Source: Myxococcales bacterium (GTDB lineage Bacteria; Myxococcota_A; Polyangia; Polyangiales; Houyiibacteriaceae). From it: a stretch of 46,900 nt of DNA. Below the pieces are notes generated by a model. That model was given only the letters and a program-made list of their open reading frames with translations, did no database searches and had not been told where the DNA came from. The stretch spans positions 1 to 46,900 of the forward strand of contig JAAYBZ010000029.1 in assembly GCA_012744445.1 (NCBI GenBank). The letters are read 5' to 3'. The position numbers and the translations under genes are program-made. Each line of letters opens with the position of its first letter. The first letter of the stretch is position 1. Below, piece after piece: positions 25,916 through 36,446 of this stretch.

Positions 25916-27637
25916 GTGCCCCTCCTCCGAACGCTGCTGATTTTCCTCCTGGACCTCCTCCGGGTCCCGTTCCTGCCGTTCCTCGTCGTCCGGCGGGGCC
26001 TGGCGCGGCGCTCGGTGCGGTGGGTCGAGCTGGATCTCGAGGGGACCGTCTACTTTTTCTCGCCCCGGCAGAGCTTCTTGCGCCGTTTCCTCCGGGCGAG
26101 GCACCGCGCCCCCTTCGTCACGGTGCGCGGGGTGGGGCGGGCGATCGACGCCGCGCTCGAGCTCCCTCACGTCCACGGCTTCGTGGTGAAGCTGCGCCGG
26201 CTGCGGGGCGGCTGGGCCGCGATCGACGCCCTCCGGGACGATCTCCTCCGCATCGCGGCCGCCGGGAAGGAGCTGGTGGTGCACCTCCCGGAGGGCGGCA
26301 CGCTCCGGGAGCTCTACTTGGCCTCGGCGGGCACGCGCATCCTCCTCGCGCCCGAGGGCACGCTCTCGCTCGGGGGGCTCTCCGTCCAGTCGCGCTACGT
26401 GAAGCAAGCGCTCGATCGCCTGGGCGTCGAGCTCGAGGTCCATCGCCGGGCCGAGTACAAGAGCGCGCTCGAATCGGTGAGCGCCGACGCGATGTCGGAA
26501 GAGAACCGGCGCCAGCTCACGGAGATGCTCGAGGCCTTCTACGGGGCGGTGCTCGAGGCGATCGCGCGCGCTCGAGGGGCGAGGCCGGAGGACGTGAGGG
26601 CGATCCTCGATCGACCGTTCGTCCGCCCGGACCAGCTCGTCGCGGCGGGCCTCGCCGATGGCCTCGCCTACGAGGACGAGCTCGCCGGCGTCCTCGAGCC
26701 CGGCGAGAGGACGCGCACGACGCCGCTCGGCCGAGCGGCCCGCATCGGGCGCGCGCGGCTCTTCCTCCCGCTAAGGAGGCCGCCCACGTTCGCCCTCATC
26801 CGCGTCGAAGGGACCATCGTCGATGGCGATGGCGGGCGCGCGTGGTTCCCTACGCTCCGCGACGAGATCCGGCGGGCGAGGGCGGATCGGCAGATCGCGG
26901 GGGTGCTCCTCTTCGTCGACTCGCCGGGCGGCAGCGCGCAGGCCAGCGACCTCCTCCACCGAGAGATCGTGCGCCTCCGCGAGAAGAAGCCGGTCGTCGC
27001 CTATTTCGCCAACGTCGCCGCCTCCGGCGGCTACTACATCGGCGTGGGCGCGCCGGAGATCGTCGCCGGTCCGCTCACCATCACCGGGTCGATCGGCGTC
27101 ATCGCCGCGCGCGTGGCCGCCGCGAGCCTCTTCGAGAAGCTCGGCGTGAAGACCGAGGTGGTCCAGACGAGCCCACACGCCGATCTCTTCGGCCCGCACC
27201 GCCACGCCACGCCGGACGAGCACGCGATGTTCGAGGACTTCGTGGAAGCCCACTACGCGGCCTTCGTGTGCAAGGTGGCCGAGGGCCGCGGCCGAACGCC
27301 CGAGGAGGTCGAGCCGCTCGCGCGAGGGCGGGTCTACACCGGGGCCGCCGCGCACGCGCTCGGCTTGGTCGACGCGCTCGGAGGGCTCGAGGTGGCCCTC
27401 GATCGCCTCGCCGCTCGCGCGTGGCTCTCGCCACGGGCGCGCCGCGAGCTCGAGCTCGTCCACCTCGGCCGCGGCCGTGCCCCCGTCCCCGAGCCCCCCC
27501 GCGAGGTCGTCGAGGCGGCGCGCCTCCTCGGGCTCGACCTCGTCCTCGATCTATTGAATCTCGCACACATGGGCGGATCCGTGCTCTACTACGCGCCGGG
27601 TCTACCGTTCGAAGCCCAGTCGAAGGAGTCATGGTGA
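25916..27637 (+). CDS. sppA: Signal peptide peptidase SppA (long, tandem-domain type)
   Basis: This 573-residue membrane protease degrades cleaved signal peptides. An N-terminal membrane anchor (residues 3-25) precedes two ClpP-like SppA domains. The Lys general base is Lys182 (AEYKSALES) in the first half and the Ser nucleophile is Ser370 (NVAASGGYYIG) in the second, as in E. coli 67K-type SppA. The GSIGV motif and IAGVLLFVDSPGGS are typical. The start is GTG at 25916 with AAAGGG just upstream. The next gene starts inside its 3' end, so they are translationally coupled. It is the first gene of a transcript that ends in an MglA-like GTPase, divergent from mglBA. Confidence 0.93.
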   Translation: MPLLRTLLIFLLDLLRVPFLPFLVVRRGLARRSVRWVELDLEGTVYFFSPRQSFLRRFLRARHRAPFVTVRGVGRAIDAALELPHVHGFVVKLRRLRGGWAAIDALRDDLLRIAAAGKELVVHLPEGGTLRELYLASAGTRILLAPEGTLSLGGLSVQSRYVKQALDRLGVELEVHRRAEYKSALESVSADAMSEENRRQLTEMLEAFYGAVLEAIARARGARPEDVRAILDRPFVRPDQLVAAGLADGLAYEDELAGVLEPGERTRTTPLGRAARIGRARLFLPLRRPPTFALIRVEGTIVDGDGGRAWFPTLRDEIRRARADRQIAGVLLFVDSPGGSAQASDLLHREIVRLREKKPVVAYFANVAASGGYYIGVGAPEIVAGPLTITGSIGVIAARVAAASLFEKLGVKTEVVQTSPHADLFGPHRHATPDEHAMFEDFVEAHYAAFVCKVAEGRGRTPEEVEPLARGRVYTGAAAHALGLVDALGGLEVALDRLAARAWLSPRARRELELVHLGRGRAPVPEPPREVVEAARLLGLDLVLDLLNLAHMGGSVLYYAPGLPFEAQSKESW

Positions 27638-28164
27638 ACCGCACTCGAATCGTCCGCGCGGCCCTCGGCCTCACGATGATGCTTTCGCTCGCGGCCTGCG
27701 GGCCCGCCACGGCGTCGGTCAAACCCGGCACGATGCCCGAAGGCGGCACGTTCCACGGCGTCTGGCACTCGCAGCAGTTCGGCCGCATGGAGCTCTGCGA
27801 CAGCCGCGGCACCGTCGTGGGCGAGTACTCGAAGGACACGCGCCACGGCCGCATCAAGGGCACCGTCCAGGGCGACCTCCTCCGTTTCGAGTGGGTCGAG
27901 GAGAAGCACGTCGTCCGTGGTCGCCCCAACGTCATGAACGGCAAGGGCTACTTCCGGCTCGTCACCACCGAGGACGGTCGCTATCGCATCGAGGGCGAGT
28001 GGGGCTACAACGAGGACGAGATCGGCGGCGGCCCCTGGTCGGCCAACCTCATCCGGGGCGCCACGCCGGACAACTGCTACGCGAGCGTCCGCAAGGGCGG
28101 CCGGGCCTCGAGCCAGGGCGACGATCCCTTCGGCGACGAAGAGTCCGAGTACGCCGATTTCTGA
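27631..28164 (+). CDS. Small lipoprotein of unknown function
   Basis: This 177-residue protein starts at ATG 27631 with AAGGAG three bases before it, overlapping the sppA stop by 7 bases. The signal peptide (RAALGLTMMLSLAAC) has lipobox SLAAC (Cys23). The mature part is beta-rich with Gly/aromatic spacing (GTFHGVWHSQQFGRMELC, GRYRIEGEWGYNEDEIGGG), suggesting a small beta-barrel or lipocalin-like fold, followed by an acidic tail (GDDPFGDEESEYADF). I do not recognise a family. Its position between a membrane protease and a Ras-like GTPase suggests a shared envelope role. Confidence 0.8.
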   Translation: MVNRTRIVRAALGLTMMLSLAACGPATASVKPGTMPEGGTFHGVWHSQQFGRMELCDSRGTVVGEYSKDTRHGRIKGTVQGDLLRFEWVEEKHVVRGRPNVMNGKGYFRLVTTEDGRYRIEGEWGYNEDEIGGGPWSANLIRGATPDNCYASVRKGGRASSQGDDPFGDEESEYADF

Positions 28165-28183
28165 GCCGACCCCGGAGTAAAGC

Positions 28184-29356
28184 GTGGCTCAAGTCAACCC
28201 GCTCACCCGCGAGCTCCTCATCAAGCTGGTCTATTACGGGCCCGGCTTGGGCGGGAAGACCACCTCGCTCCAGCGCATCCACGCATCCTCGCCGCCCGAG
28301 ACGCGCGGGCAGATCGTCTCGCTCGCGACGCCGGTGGATCGGACGCTCTACTTCGACTTCCTGCCGCTGCGTACCGACTCGATCCGCGGTCACCACGTCC
28401 GGCTGCAGCTCTTCACCGTGCCGGGGCAGGTCTATTTCAACGCCACGCGGAAGCTCGTGCTCACCGGCGCCGACGGCGTCTGCTTCGTGGCCGACTCGCA
28501 GCGCGCGCGCATGGACGCGAACCTCGAGTCGTTCGAGAACCTCGCCGAGAACCTCGAGGCGCAGGGGCGCACGCTCAGCGACATCCCGCTCGTCTTCCAG
28601 TTCAACAAGCGCGACCTGCCGGGCGTGATGTCCATCGAGGAGATGGACGCCGAGCTCAACGCGCTCGGCGTGCCCGTCTTCCCCACCTCGGCCGCGACGG
28701 GCGAGGGCGTGCTCGAGGCCCTCGACGCGCTCGTCCAGGCCGTCATCGAAGACTTCGAGCGTAAGAAGATGCTCGGCACGCAGGGCACCGCCGCCCGCAC
28801 GCCCGAGTTCTCGCGCGCCAAGGGCGGCCTCGAGGACGAGCTCGGCCGGGTGAGCCTCGAGCTCACCAGCCCCGTCGACGACCAGGCCGACACCCTCGAG
28901 GACGAGGAGCGCGCCACGATCCCGCCGGCGCCTGCGTTCCGGCCACCGCCCCCGCCCACCGTGCGCCCTGTCCCGACGAGCGCGCGCACCGCGCCTCCCG
29001 CGCCGCCCGCGGCGCCCAAGTTCAGCCTCTCGGGGCTCTTCCCGCGCGGCGGGGCCGAGGCGCGCGAGATCGAGGCGCACCTCGCCGAGGGGCGCACCAA
29101 GGAGGCCGTCGTCGCGAGCGAGGCCTTCGTCACGCGCATCCTGATGGATCTCGCCGAGCGCGCGGGCATGGAGGGAGCGCTCCGCTCACCGGCCTTCGCG
29201 GCGACGCTCCTCGGGCTCGATCCGACGGCCCTGCCGCGTCTTCGGAAGCGGGCCGCGACCGACGGCGAGCTCGATCCCAAGGAGGGGCTCGCGGCCTACG
29301 CGCTCCTCCTCGAGGTCGTGACCAAGGTCGAGCGCTTCAACCAGCAGATCGGCTGA
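28184..29356 (+). CDS. MglA-like Ras-family GTPase with C-terminal extension
   Basis: This 390-residue protein has residues 1-195 aligning without gaps to the start of the MglA at 24737: P-loop GPGLGGKTTS (19-28), Arg53 in VDRTLYFDF, Gln82 in VPGQVYF, FNKRD, then SAATGEGVLEALDAL. All residues needed for Arg-finger hydrolysis in MglA are kept. After about residue 200 comes a charged segment, then a Pro-rich linker (about 248-285) and a helical C-terminal domain (about 290-390) that MglA lacks. The start is GTG at 28184 with GGAG upstream, 19 bases after the lipoprotein. It may be a second polarity or motility switch with its own effector domain; partner and GAP are unknown. Confidence 0.88.
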   Translation: MAQVNPLTRELLIKLVYYGPGLGGKTTSLQRIHASSPPETRGQIVSLATPVDRTLYFDFLPLRTDSIRGHHVRLQLFTVPGQVYFNATRKLVLTGADGVCFVADSQRARMDANLESFENLAENLEAQGRTLSDIPLVFQFNKRDLPGVMSIEEMDAELNALGVPVFPTSAATGEGVLEALDALVQAVIEDFERKKMLGTQGTAARTPEFSRAKGGLEDELGRVSLELTSPVDDQADTLEDEERATIPPAPAFRPPPPPTVRPVPTSARTAPPAPPAAPKFSLSGLFPRGGAEAREIEAHLAEGRTKEAVVASEAFVTRILMDLAERAGMEGALRSPAFAATLLGLDPTALPRLRKRAATDGELDPKEGLAAYALLLEVVTKVERFNQQIG

Positions 29357-29384
29357 GCCCGTCGCGGGCGGGGAGGACGCCGCC

Positions 29385-29666
29385 TCAGCGGCCCTGCTTG
29401 GCGTCGCAGCGGACGATGGCGCAGTCGCGGAGCTCGGAGAGCCGCACGCGCTGGCAGAGCGTGGACAGGCACTCGTCCGCGTCCACCACGGCCGCCGACT
29501 GCGTCTCACCGGCGTCGTCGTAGCGGCAATTCGAGAGAGCCAGCCAGCGCCCGCGGTACTCGGGGTGTTTGCAGATCTCGTCCCAGGTCAGGAGCGCCGG
29601 GGACGCTTGGGGGGAGGTCTTCTGCACGGCCTCGACGAGGTTCCCAAAGAAGCGCGGGCGCCGCAA
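29385..29666 (-). CDS. Small Cys-rich protein downstream of a kinase
   Basis: This 93-residue reading frame contains six cysteines (ICK, NCR, ECL, LCQ, DCA, RCD) and the pattern EYRGRWLALSNCRYDDAG. Third codon positions are almost all G or C, as in neighbouring genes. It starts at TTG 29666, the first possible start after the TGA of the kinase at 29721, and lies in the same frame as that kinase, so the two frames are continuous except for the TGA and about 18 further codons. No signal peptide is seen with the TTG start. It may be a separate small gene or a part reached by stop-codon readthrough. Family not recognised. Confidence 0.5.
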   Translation of the reverse strand: MRRPRFFGNLVEAVQKTSPQASPALLTWDEICKHPEYRGRWLALSNCRYDDAGETQSAAVVDADECLSTLCQRVRLSELRDCAIVRCDAKQGR

Positions 29667-29720
29667 GAAAATCCAGCCGGATCGGTAGCGAAAGGTAGGC
29701 GCATAGGCGAGCCCGAGGGT

Positions 29721-31469
<1,749 letters not shown>

Positions 31470-31487
31470 GACGATCGGGCCGAGCGC

Positions 31488-31516
31488 AGTCTAACCCCTC
31501 GTAGAGGCGACCGAAA
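31488..31516 (-). promoter_or_regulatory. Candidate promoter of the zinc-ribbon kinase
   Basis: On the minus strand TTTCGG (31516-31511) precedes TAGACT (31493-31488) by 17 bases, which gives a start site near 31481 just ahead of the ATG at 31469. The -10 block GTTAGAC is shared with the mglB candidate promoter. The -35 is poor; low confidence. Confidence 0.3.
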
Positions 31517-31566
31517 GATCGAGGGACGCGCCCTCGATCCCGAGACGCACGAGCCGAAGAATCGGT

Positions 31567-32916
31567 TCATCGACGCGCGATGGCGTCGACGAGTCGGTCG
31601 AGGTCTTCCCTCTTGTGGAGCTCGGTCACGGCGACGAGCAGCTCGTGGGCGCGCGCCGGGTCGAAGCGGCCGAGGTCGATGCCCGCGAGGATGCCGTCCT
31701 GCTCGAGGCGGCCGACGACCGAGGCGGCCGTCTCGTCCTCGAAGCGGACGACGAACTCGTTGAAGGTGGGCCCGGAGAAGGGCAGCGACACCCCCGGGAC
31801 GCGCGCGAGCCGGCCCTTGAGGTACTCGGCTGCGGCGAGGCAGCGGCGCCCGGCCTCCTCGAAGCCGCGGCGGCCGAGCATGGCCGTGCGGATGGTCATC
31901 GCCAGCGCGATGAGGCCGTGGTTGGTGCAGATGTTGGACGTCGCGCGCTCGCGGCGGATGTGCTGCTCGCGCGTCGAGAGGGTGAGCACGAAGCCGCGCT
32001 TGCCCTCCTGATCGACCGTCTCGCCGCAGAGCCGGCCGGGCATCTGCCGGAGGTGCTCGTTCTTGCAGGCGAAGAGGCCCACGCCGGGGCCGCCGAACTG
32101 CGGCGGGACGGCGAGCGCCTGGCCTTCGCCCACGGCCACGTCCACGCCGAGCTTGCCCGGCGCCTCGACGAGGCTGAGCGCGTAGGGCTCGAGCGTGACG
32201 CTCACGAGGAGCGCGCCCTTCTCGGCGCAGACGGCCTTGGCGGCGCGGAGGTCTTCGACCACGCCGAAGAAGTTGGGGTAGCCGAGGATGACGGCGGCCG
32301 TCGTCCCGTCCACCGCCGCGGCGAGCGCGTCGGCGCGGGTGCGGCCGGTCTCGTCGACGGGGACGAGCTCGAGCACGCCGCCGTCGCCGAGGCCCATCAC
32401 GTAGCCGCGGATCGTCTCGAGGACGTGCGGGTGGAGCCCGGCGCTCGCCACGACGCGAGTGCGCCGCGTGATGCGCCCGGCCATGAGCGCCGCCTCGGCC
32501 GCCGCGCTCGCGCCGTCGTACATCGAGGCGTTGGCGACCTCCATACCGAAGAGCTCACAGACGAGCGTCTGGAACTCGAAGATGGCCTGGAGCGTGCCCT
32601 GCGAGAGCTCGGGCTGATACGGCGTGTAGGCCGTGTAGAACTCGCTGCGGAGGAGGAGCTGATCGACCGCCGGCGGGATGTGGTGCGCGTACGCGCCGCC
32701 GCCGAGGAACGAGAGCATCTCGGAGCCCACGTTCTTGGCCGCGAGCTCGGTGAGGTGCCTCATGAGCGAGGCCTCGTCGAGCGCGGGCTCGATGGGGAGC
32801 CGCCCCTTGAAGCGACGATCCTCCGGGATCGTCTCGAAGAGCGCGTCGATGGTGGGCACGCCGATCCGCGCGAGCATCTCGCGGATCTCTTCGTCCGTAT
32901 GCGGCAGGTATCTCAA
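31567..32916 (-). CDS. gcvPA: Glycine dehydrogenase (decarboxylating) subunit 1 (GcvPA)
   Basis: This 449-residue protein is the N-terminal half of the split glycine decarboxylase (P-protein). It has RYLPHTDEEIREML at the start, SFLGGGAYAHHIPPAVDQLL, FYTAYTPYQPELSQGTLQAI, NASMYDGASAAAEA and RERATSNICTNHGL. In split systems the PLP-binding lysine lies on GcvPB, so this subunit cannot work alone. gcvPB usually follows directly, but here the next gene is a kinase, so gcvPB must be elsewhere or replaced. The start is TTG at 32916 with GGGGTGAG upstream. It lies 39 bases after gcvH in the same direction. Confidence 0.95.
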   Translation of the reverse strand: MRYLPHTDEEIREMLARIGVPTIDALFETIPEDRRFKGRLPIEPALDEASLMRHLTELAAKNVGSEMLSFLGGGAYAHHIPPAVDQLLLRSEFYTAYTPYQPELSQGTLQAIFEFQTLVCELFGMEVANASMYDGASAAAEAALMAGRITRRTRVVASAGLHPHVLETIRGYVMGLGDGGVLELVPVDETGRTRADALAAAVDGTTAAVILGYPNFFGVVEDLRAAKAVCAEKGALLVSVTLEPYALSLVEAPGKLGVDVAVGEGQALAVPPQFGGPGVGLFACKNEHLRQMPGRLCGETVDQEGKRGFVLTLSTREQHIRRERATSNICTNHGLIALAMTIRTAMLGRRGFEEAGRRCLAAAEYLKGRLARVPGVSLPFSGPTFNEFVVRFEDETAASVVGRLEQDGILAGIDLGRFDPARAHELLVAVTELHKREDLDRLVDAIARR

Positions 32917-32955
32917 GGGCTCACCCCGGGGTGGTCGAAGGACGGAGGGACGCGC

Positions 32956-33348
32956 TCAGTGGTCGAGGCTTCCGAGGAAGGCCTCGTAACCGGCGGCGTC
33001 GAGGAGCTCGTCGAGCTCGGCGAGGTTGCTGGGCTTGATGACGATGAGCCAGCCCTTGTCGTAGGGCGCGTCGTTGACGAGCTCGGGGTTCGCGTCGAGA
33101 TCCTCGTTCACCTCGACGACCTCACCCGAGATCGGGCTGAAGAGCTCGCTCACCGTCTTCACCGACTCGATGTCGCCGAAGCGCTCGTGGGCGGTGACGG
33201 TGGCGCCGACGCTCGGGAGATCGACGAGGGTCACGTCGCCGAGCTGCTCGACGGCGTAGGCCGTGATGCCGACTCGCACGAGGTCTCCCTCGACACGGGC
33301 CCACTCGTGTTCCTTCGTGTATTTGACGTCGGTCGGGTACTGGGACAT
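32956..33348 (-). CDS. gcvH: Glycine cleavage system H protein
   Basis: This 130-residue lipoyl carrier shuttles the aminomethyl group between P, T and L proteins. Conserved features are YTKEHEWARVEGD, GITAYAVEQLGDVTLVDLP and the lipoylated Lys64 in GDIESVKTVSELFSPISGEV. In contrast to the E2-like protein at 4151, the lipoyl lysine is intact. It starts at ATG 33348, 8 bases after gcvT ends, as the middle gene of gcvT-gcvH-gcvPA. Confidence 0.97.
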   Translation of the reverse strand: MSQYPTDVKYTKEHEWARVEGDLVRVGITAYAVEQLGDVTLVDLPSVGATVTAHERFGDIESVKTVSELFSPISGEVVEVNEDLDANPELVNDAPYDKGWLIVIKPSNLAELDELLDAAGYEAFLGSLDH

Positions 33349-33356
33349 GGCAGGGA

Positions 33357-34448
33357 TTACCTCGAGCGCTTGTAGAAAGGGATCTTGACGATGCGGGCCT
33401 CGATGGCCTTGTCGCGGATCTGGATGTCGACGCGCTCCCCGACGCGGGCGAGGGAGGCGGGGACGTAGGCGAGCCCGAGGTTCTTCTCGAGCGTGGGGCA
33501 AGGACTGCCGCTGGTCACCTGACCCACGGGCTCACCGCCGCTCAGCACGGGATAGCCGTGGCGCGCGATGCCCTTGCCGATCATCTCGATGCCCACGAGC
33601 TTGCGGGTGGGCCCCTCGGCCTTGATGCGGGCGAGCGCGTCCTTGCCGATGAAATCCCCTGCGTCGAGCTTCACGGTCCAGCCGAGGCCCGCCTCGAAGG
33701 GGTTGGTCGACTCGTCGATGTCGTTGCCGTAGAGGCGGAGGGCCGCCTCGAGGCGGAGGGTGTCGCGCGCGCCGAGGCCGGCGGGGACGAGGCCGTGCGG
33801 CTGGCCCACCTCGAGGAGCCCGTCCCACACGGCGACGGCGCCTTCGTTCGCGACGAAGATCTCGAAGCCGTCCTCGCCGGTGTAGCCGGTGCGGGCGGCG
33901 CGGATGCGGTGGCCGAAGAGCGTGGCCTCGGCGGTGCCGAAGGCGGGCAGGTCGAGGAGCTCGGGGGCGCCCGCCGCGCGGATGATCTCGAGCGAGGCCG
34001 GCCCCTGGAGGGCGATGAGCGAGGTGGCATCGGACGCGTCCTCGAAGGTGACGCCCTCGAGGTTCTTCGCGAAGTGCGCGGCGATCTTCTCGCGGTTGCC
34101 CGCGTTGCAGACGATCAGCACGCGCCCCTCTTGGAGGTGATAGACGATGAGATCGTCGAGGATGCCGCCCTCGGCGTTGCAGCAGCAGGTGTAGATCGCC
34201 TGTCCCACGGGGAGCTTGGTGACGTCGTTCGTCACGAGGCGATCGACGGCCGCGAGCGCGGAAGCCCCGGTGACGTAGAGCTCGCCCATGTGCGAGACGT
34301 CGAAGAGGCCGGCCTTCTCGCGCACCGCGAGGTGCTCGGCCTTGATGCCCTCGTACTGGACGGGCATCTCCCATCCGGCGAACGGGACCATGCGCGCTCC
34401 GAGCGCGCGGTGTCTGTCGGCAAGGGGGGTGCGCTTCAGCTCCGCCAT
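33357..34448 (-). CDS. gcvT: Aminomethyltransferase GcvT
   Basis: This 363-residue T-protein of glycine cleavage transfers the H-protein-bound aminomethyl group to tetrahydrofolate and releases ammonia. Conserved motifs are [67 protein letters not shown] and GLGWTVKL. The ATG at 34448 is favoured because [18 protein letters not shown] matches the usual N-terminus; the much longer upstream frame is antisense to the neighbouring regulator. Only 48 bases separate it from the divergent sigma-54 activator. That is too short for a glycine riboswitch, and I see none. Confidence 0.97.
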   Translation of the reverse strand: MAELKRTPLADRHRALGARMVPFAGWEMPVQYEGIKAEHLAVREKAGLFDVSHMGELYVTGASALAAVDRLVTNDVTKLPVGQAIYTCCCNAEGGILDDLIVYHLQEGRVLIVCNAGNREKIAAHFAKNLEGVTFEDASDATSLIALQGPASLEIIRAAGAPELLDLPAFGTAEATLFGHRIRAARTGYTGEDGFEIFVANEGAVAVWDGLLEVGQPHGLVPAGLGARDTLRLEAALRLYGNDIDESTNPFEAGLGWTVKLDAGDFIGKDALARIKAEGPTRKLVGIEMIGKGIARHGYPVLSGGEPVGQVTSGSPCPTLEKNLGLAYVPASLARVGERVDIQIRDKAIEARIVKIPFYKRSR

Positions 34449-34496
34449 TTCGGGCCGGACCCTAGCAGGACCGTCGGCGAATTCTAGAGGACATGC

Positions 34497-35825
34497 ATGG
34501 ACTCCGGTCGAACGCAACGCCCCACATCGGCCGCCGATGAAGGGCCCGTGACGCGATCCGAATCCTCTCGAGCGGCCGACGAGCCCGTGACCGCGAAGCT
34601 CTCGGCGATCCCCCAACCCCGCGAGCACGCCGTCCTCTACGTCGGCCGCCGAGCCGAAGGCGCGCGGCGCCGCACCATCCGCCGCCCCCTCGTGGTGGGT
34701 AGCGCCGGCGACGCCGACGTCCAGCTCGTCGATCCGGCCGTGAGCCGCGCGCACCTCCGCATCTCGCCGAGCCCACGCGGCGTGCTCGTGGAGGACCTCG
34801 GCTCGCGCAACGGCACCTACGTGGGCGGCGTGCGCGTGACGCGCGCCGAGATCTCCGGGCCCACCGTCCTCCGCGTCGGCCGCAGCGATCTCCTCGTGGA
34901 CTTCCCGCGCGAGGGCGAGGAGGACGTGGTCGCCGCCTCGCCCGCGATGCGCGAGATCTCGAGCCTCGTCGAGCGCTACGCCGCGCTCCCCTTCACCGTG
35001 CTCATCCGGGGCGAGACGGGCGTCGGCAAGGAGGGCATCGCCGAGGCGCTCCACGCGCGCGGGCCCCGGGCCTCCGGGCCCTTCGTCGCCGTGAACGCCG
35101 GCGGCTTCGTGCCCGAGCTCGTCGAGAGCCAGCTCTTCGGGCACGAGAAGGGCGCCTTCACCGGGGCGACGGCCCGGCATCGAGGCGCCTTCGAGCGGGC
35201 GCACGGCGGGACGCTCTTCCTCGACGAGATCGGCGAGCTCCCGCTCTCGCTCCAGGCGCGCCTCCTCCGCGTGCTCGAGCGCCGGGAGATCCTCCCGCTC
35301 GGCGGCGAGTCGCCCATCCGGGTCGACGTCCGCATCGTCTGCGCCACCCACCGCGATCTCGACGAAGAAGTGGCCCGCGGTCGGTTCCGGCGCGATCTCC
35401 TCTTCCGGCTCCGCGAGCTCTGCATCGAGGTGCCGCCGCTGCGCGAACGGCCCGCCGACGTGCGCGCGCTCGCCGAGCACTTCCTCCGCCGCATCGAGCC
35501 CTACGTGGGCCGCAAGGAGCTCGCCGAAGAAGCGCTGGCGAGGCTCCTCTCGCACTCCTTCCCGGGCAACGCGCGCGAGCTCCGCAACGTGCTCACGCAC
35601 GCCGCCTCGCTCTGCCCTGCCGACGTGATCCGCGAGGTCGACGTGGAGCGCGCGCTCGAGGCGGTGGGCGCGGCGTCGGTCGAGCCTTCGGGGGCGATGC
35701 TCCGCGAGGTGCTCGAGGTCTACGGGGGCAACCAGAGCCGGGCCGCCGAGGCGCTCGGGCTCCCGCGGAGCACGTTCCGAGACCGGCTCAAGCGAGACGG
35801 CGCGCGGCGCGCGGGGCGGGCCTGA
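34497..35825 (+). CDS. FHA-domain sigma-54-dependent transcriptional activator
   Basis: This 442-residue protein has an N-terminal FHA domain (about 60-125: [34 protein letters not shown], with an intact SRxH and NG), in place of the more usual receiver domain. Then comes an AAA+ sigma-54 interaction domain (about 145-375: [25 protein letters not shown] with the GAFTGA loop, and [13 protein letters not shown]). A Fis-type HTH follows ([21 protein letters not shown]). It should activate sigma-54 promoters when its FHA domain binds a phosphothreonine from one of the many local kinases, a combination common in myxobacteria. The ATG at 34497 has AGAGG 6 bases upstream. Its stop abuts the stop of the opposing gene. 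Confidence 0.95.
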   Translation: MDSGRTQRPTSAADEGPVTRSESSRAADEPVTAKLSAIPQPREHAVLYVGRRAEGARRRTIRRPLVVGSAGDADVQLVDPAVSRAHLRISPSPRGVLVEDLGSRNGTYVGGVRVTRAEISGPTVLRVGRSDLLVDFPREGEEDVVAASPAMREISSLVERYAALPFTVLIRGETGVGKEGIAEALHARGPRASGPFVAVNAGGFVPELVESQLFGHEKGAFTGATARHRGAFERAHGGTLFLDEIGELPLSLQARLLRVLERREILPLGGESPIRVDVRIVCATHRDLDEEVARGRFRRDLLFRLRELCIEVPPLRERPADVRALAEHFLRRIEPYVGRKELAEEALARLLSHSFPGNARELRNVLTHAASLCPADVIREVDVERALEAVGAASVEPSGAMLREVLEVYGGNQSRAAEALGLPRSTFRDRLKRDGARRAGRA

Positions 35826-36446
35826 TCAGCCGCGGCGCATCCGGAGGCGGACTTCGTCGAGGAGGGCGCGGCCGCGCGAGAAGACGCGCTCCTCGAGCGT
35901 GACGAGCTCTTCCTCCACGGCGCGTACGGCTTCGGCGTCGAGGGCGAGGCGAGGGCGCGCGGAGAAGGCGGATTCGAGCCGCTTCGCGAGCGCGCGAGGC
36001 GAGGGATCGATCGGCGAGTCGAAGGCGCGGAGGCGCGCGAGGAGGCCGTCGAGGCGCGCGTGGGCGTCGGGGGCGAGATCGAGGCCGTCGAGCTCCGCGT
36101 GGAGCGCGTCGTGGTAGGCCTGGACGGCGTCTCGATCCTCGGCGAGGAGGAGGTCGAGCACGAGCTCGGTGCCCACGTGCCCCACGGCCCGGGCGCTCCC
36201 GCGGCGCACGCCCCGCGCCTCGAGGGAGGCCGAGGTGACGGAGACGAGCTCGAGGAAGGTCGGCGCGCCGTGGAAGGCGTCGTCCACGCGGAGGTGGTGC
36301 GCGATGCCGTCGCCGAGCTCGCCGCCCGGGAGCGCGAGAGGGCGCGCGCGGACCATCCCGAAGAAGTCGGGCAACATGCTCCCGAGGAGGAAGCCGCGCG
36401 CGTCGCGCTCTTCGCGGGCGAGCACCGAATGCCCGAAGAAGTTCAT
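35826..36446 (-). CDS. AcpH/DUF479-like putative hydrolase
   Basis: This 206-residue protein begins MNFFGHSVLAREERDARGF, then LLGSMLPDFFGM and GDGIAHHLRVDDAFHGAPTF. The spacing of His and Asp residues resembles acyl-carrier-protein phosphodiesterase (AcpH)-like proteins of the HD-type metal-dependent superfamily. The second half is helical (ALHAELDGLDLAPDAHARLD). The match is by pattern only, so the reaction is uncertain. Its ATG overlaps the miaA stop (ATGA), so it is the last gene of the mutL-miaA operon. Confidence 0.6.
   Translation of the reverse strand: MNFFGHSVLAREERDARGFLLGSMLPDFFGMVRARPLALPGGELGDGIAHHLRVDDAFHGAPTFLELVSVTSASLEARGVRRGSARAVGHVGTELVLDLLLAEDRDAVQAYHDALHAELDGLDLAPDAHARLDGLLARLRAFDSPIDPSPRALAKRLESAFSARPRLALDAEAVRAVEEELVTLEERVFSRGRALLDEVRLRMRRG

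Noticed and set aside
34449-34496. Glycine riboswitch before gcvT
   Set aside because: The gap is only 48 bases and shows no glycine aptamer motifs.
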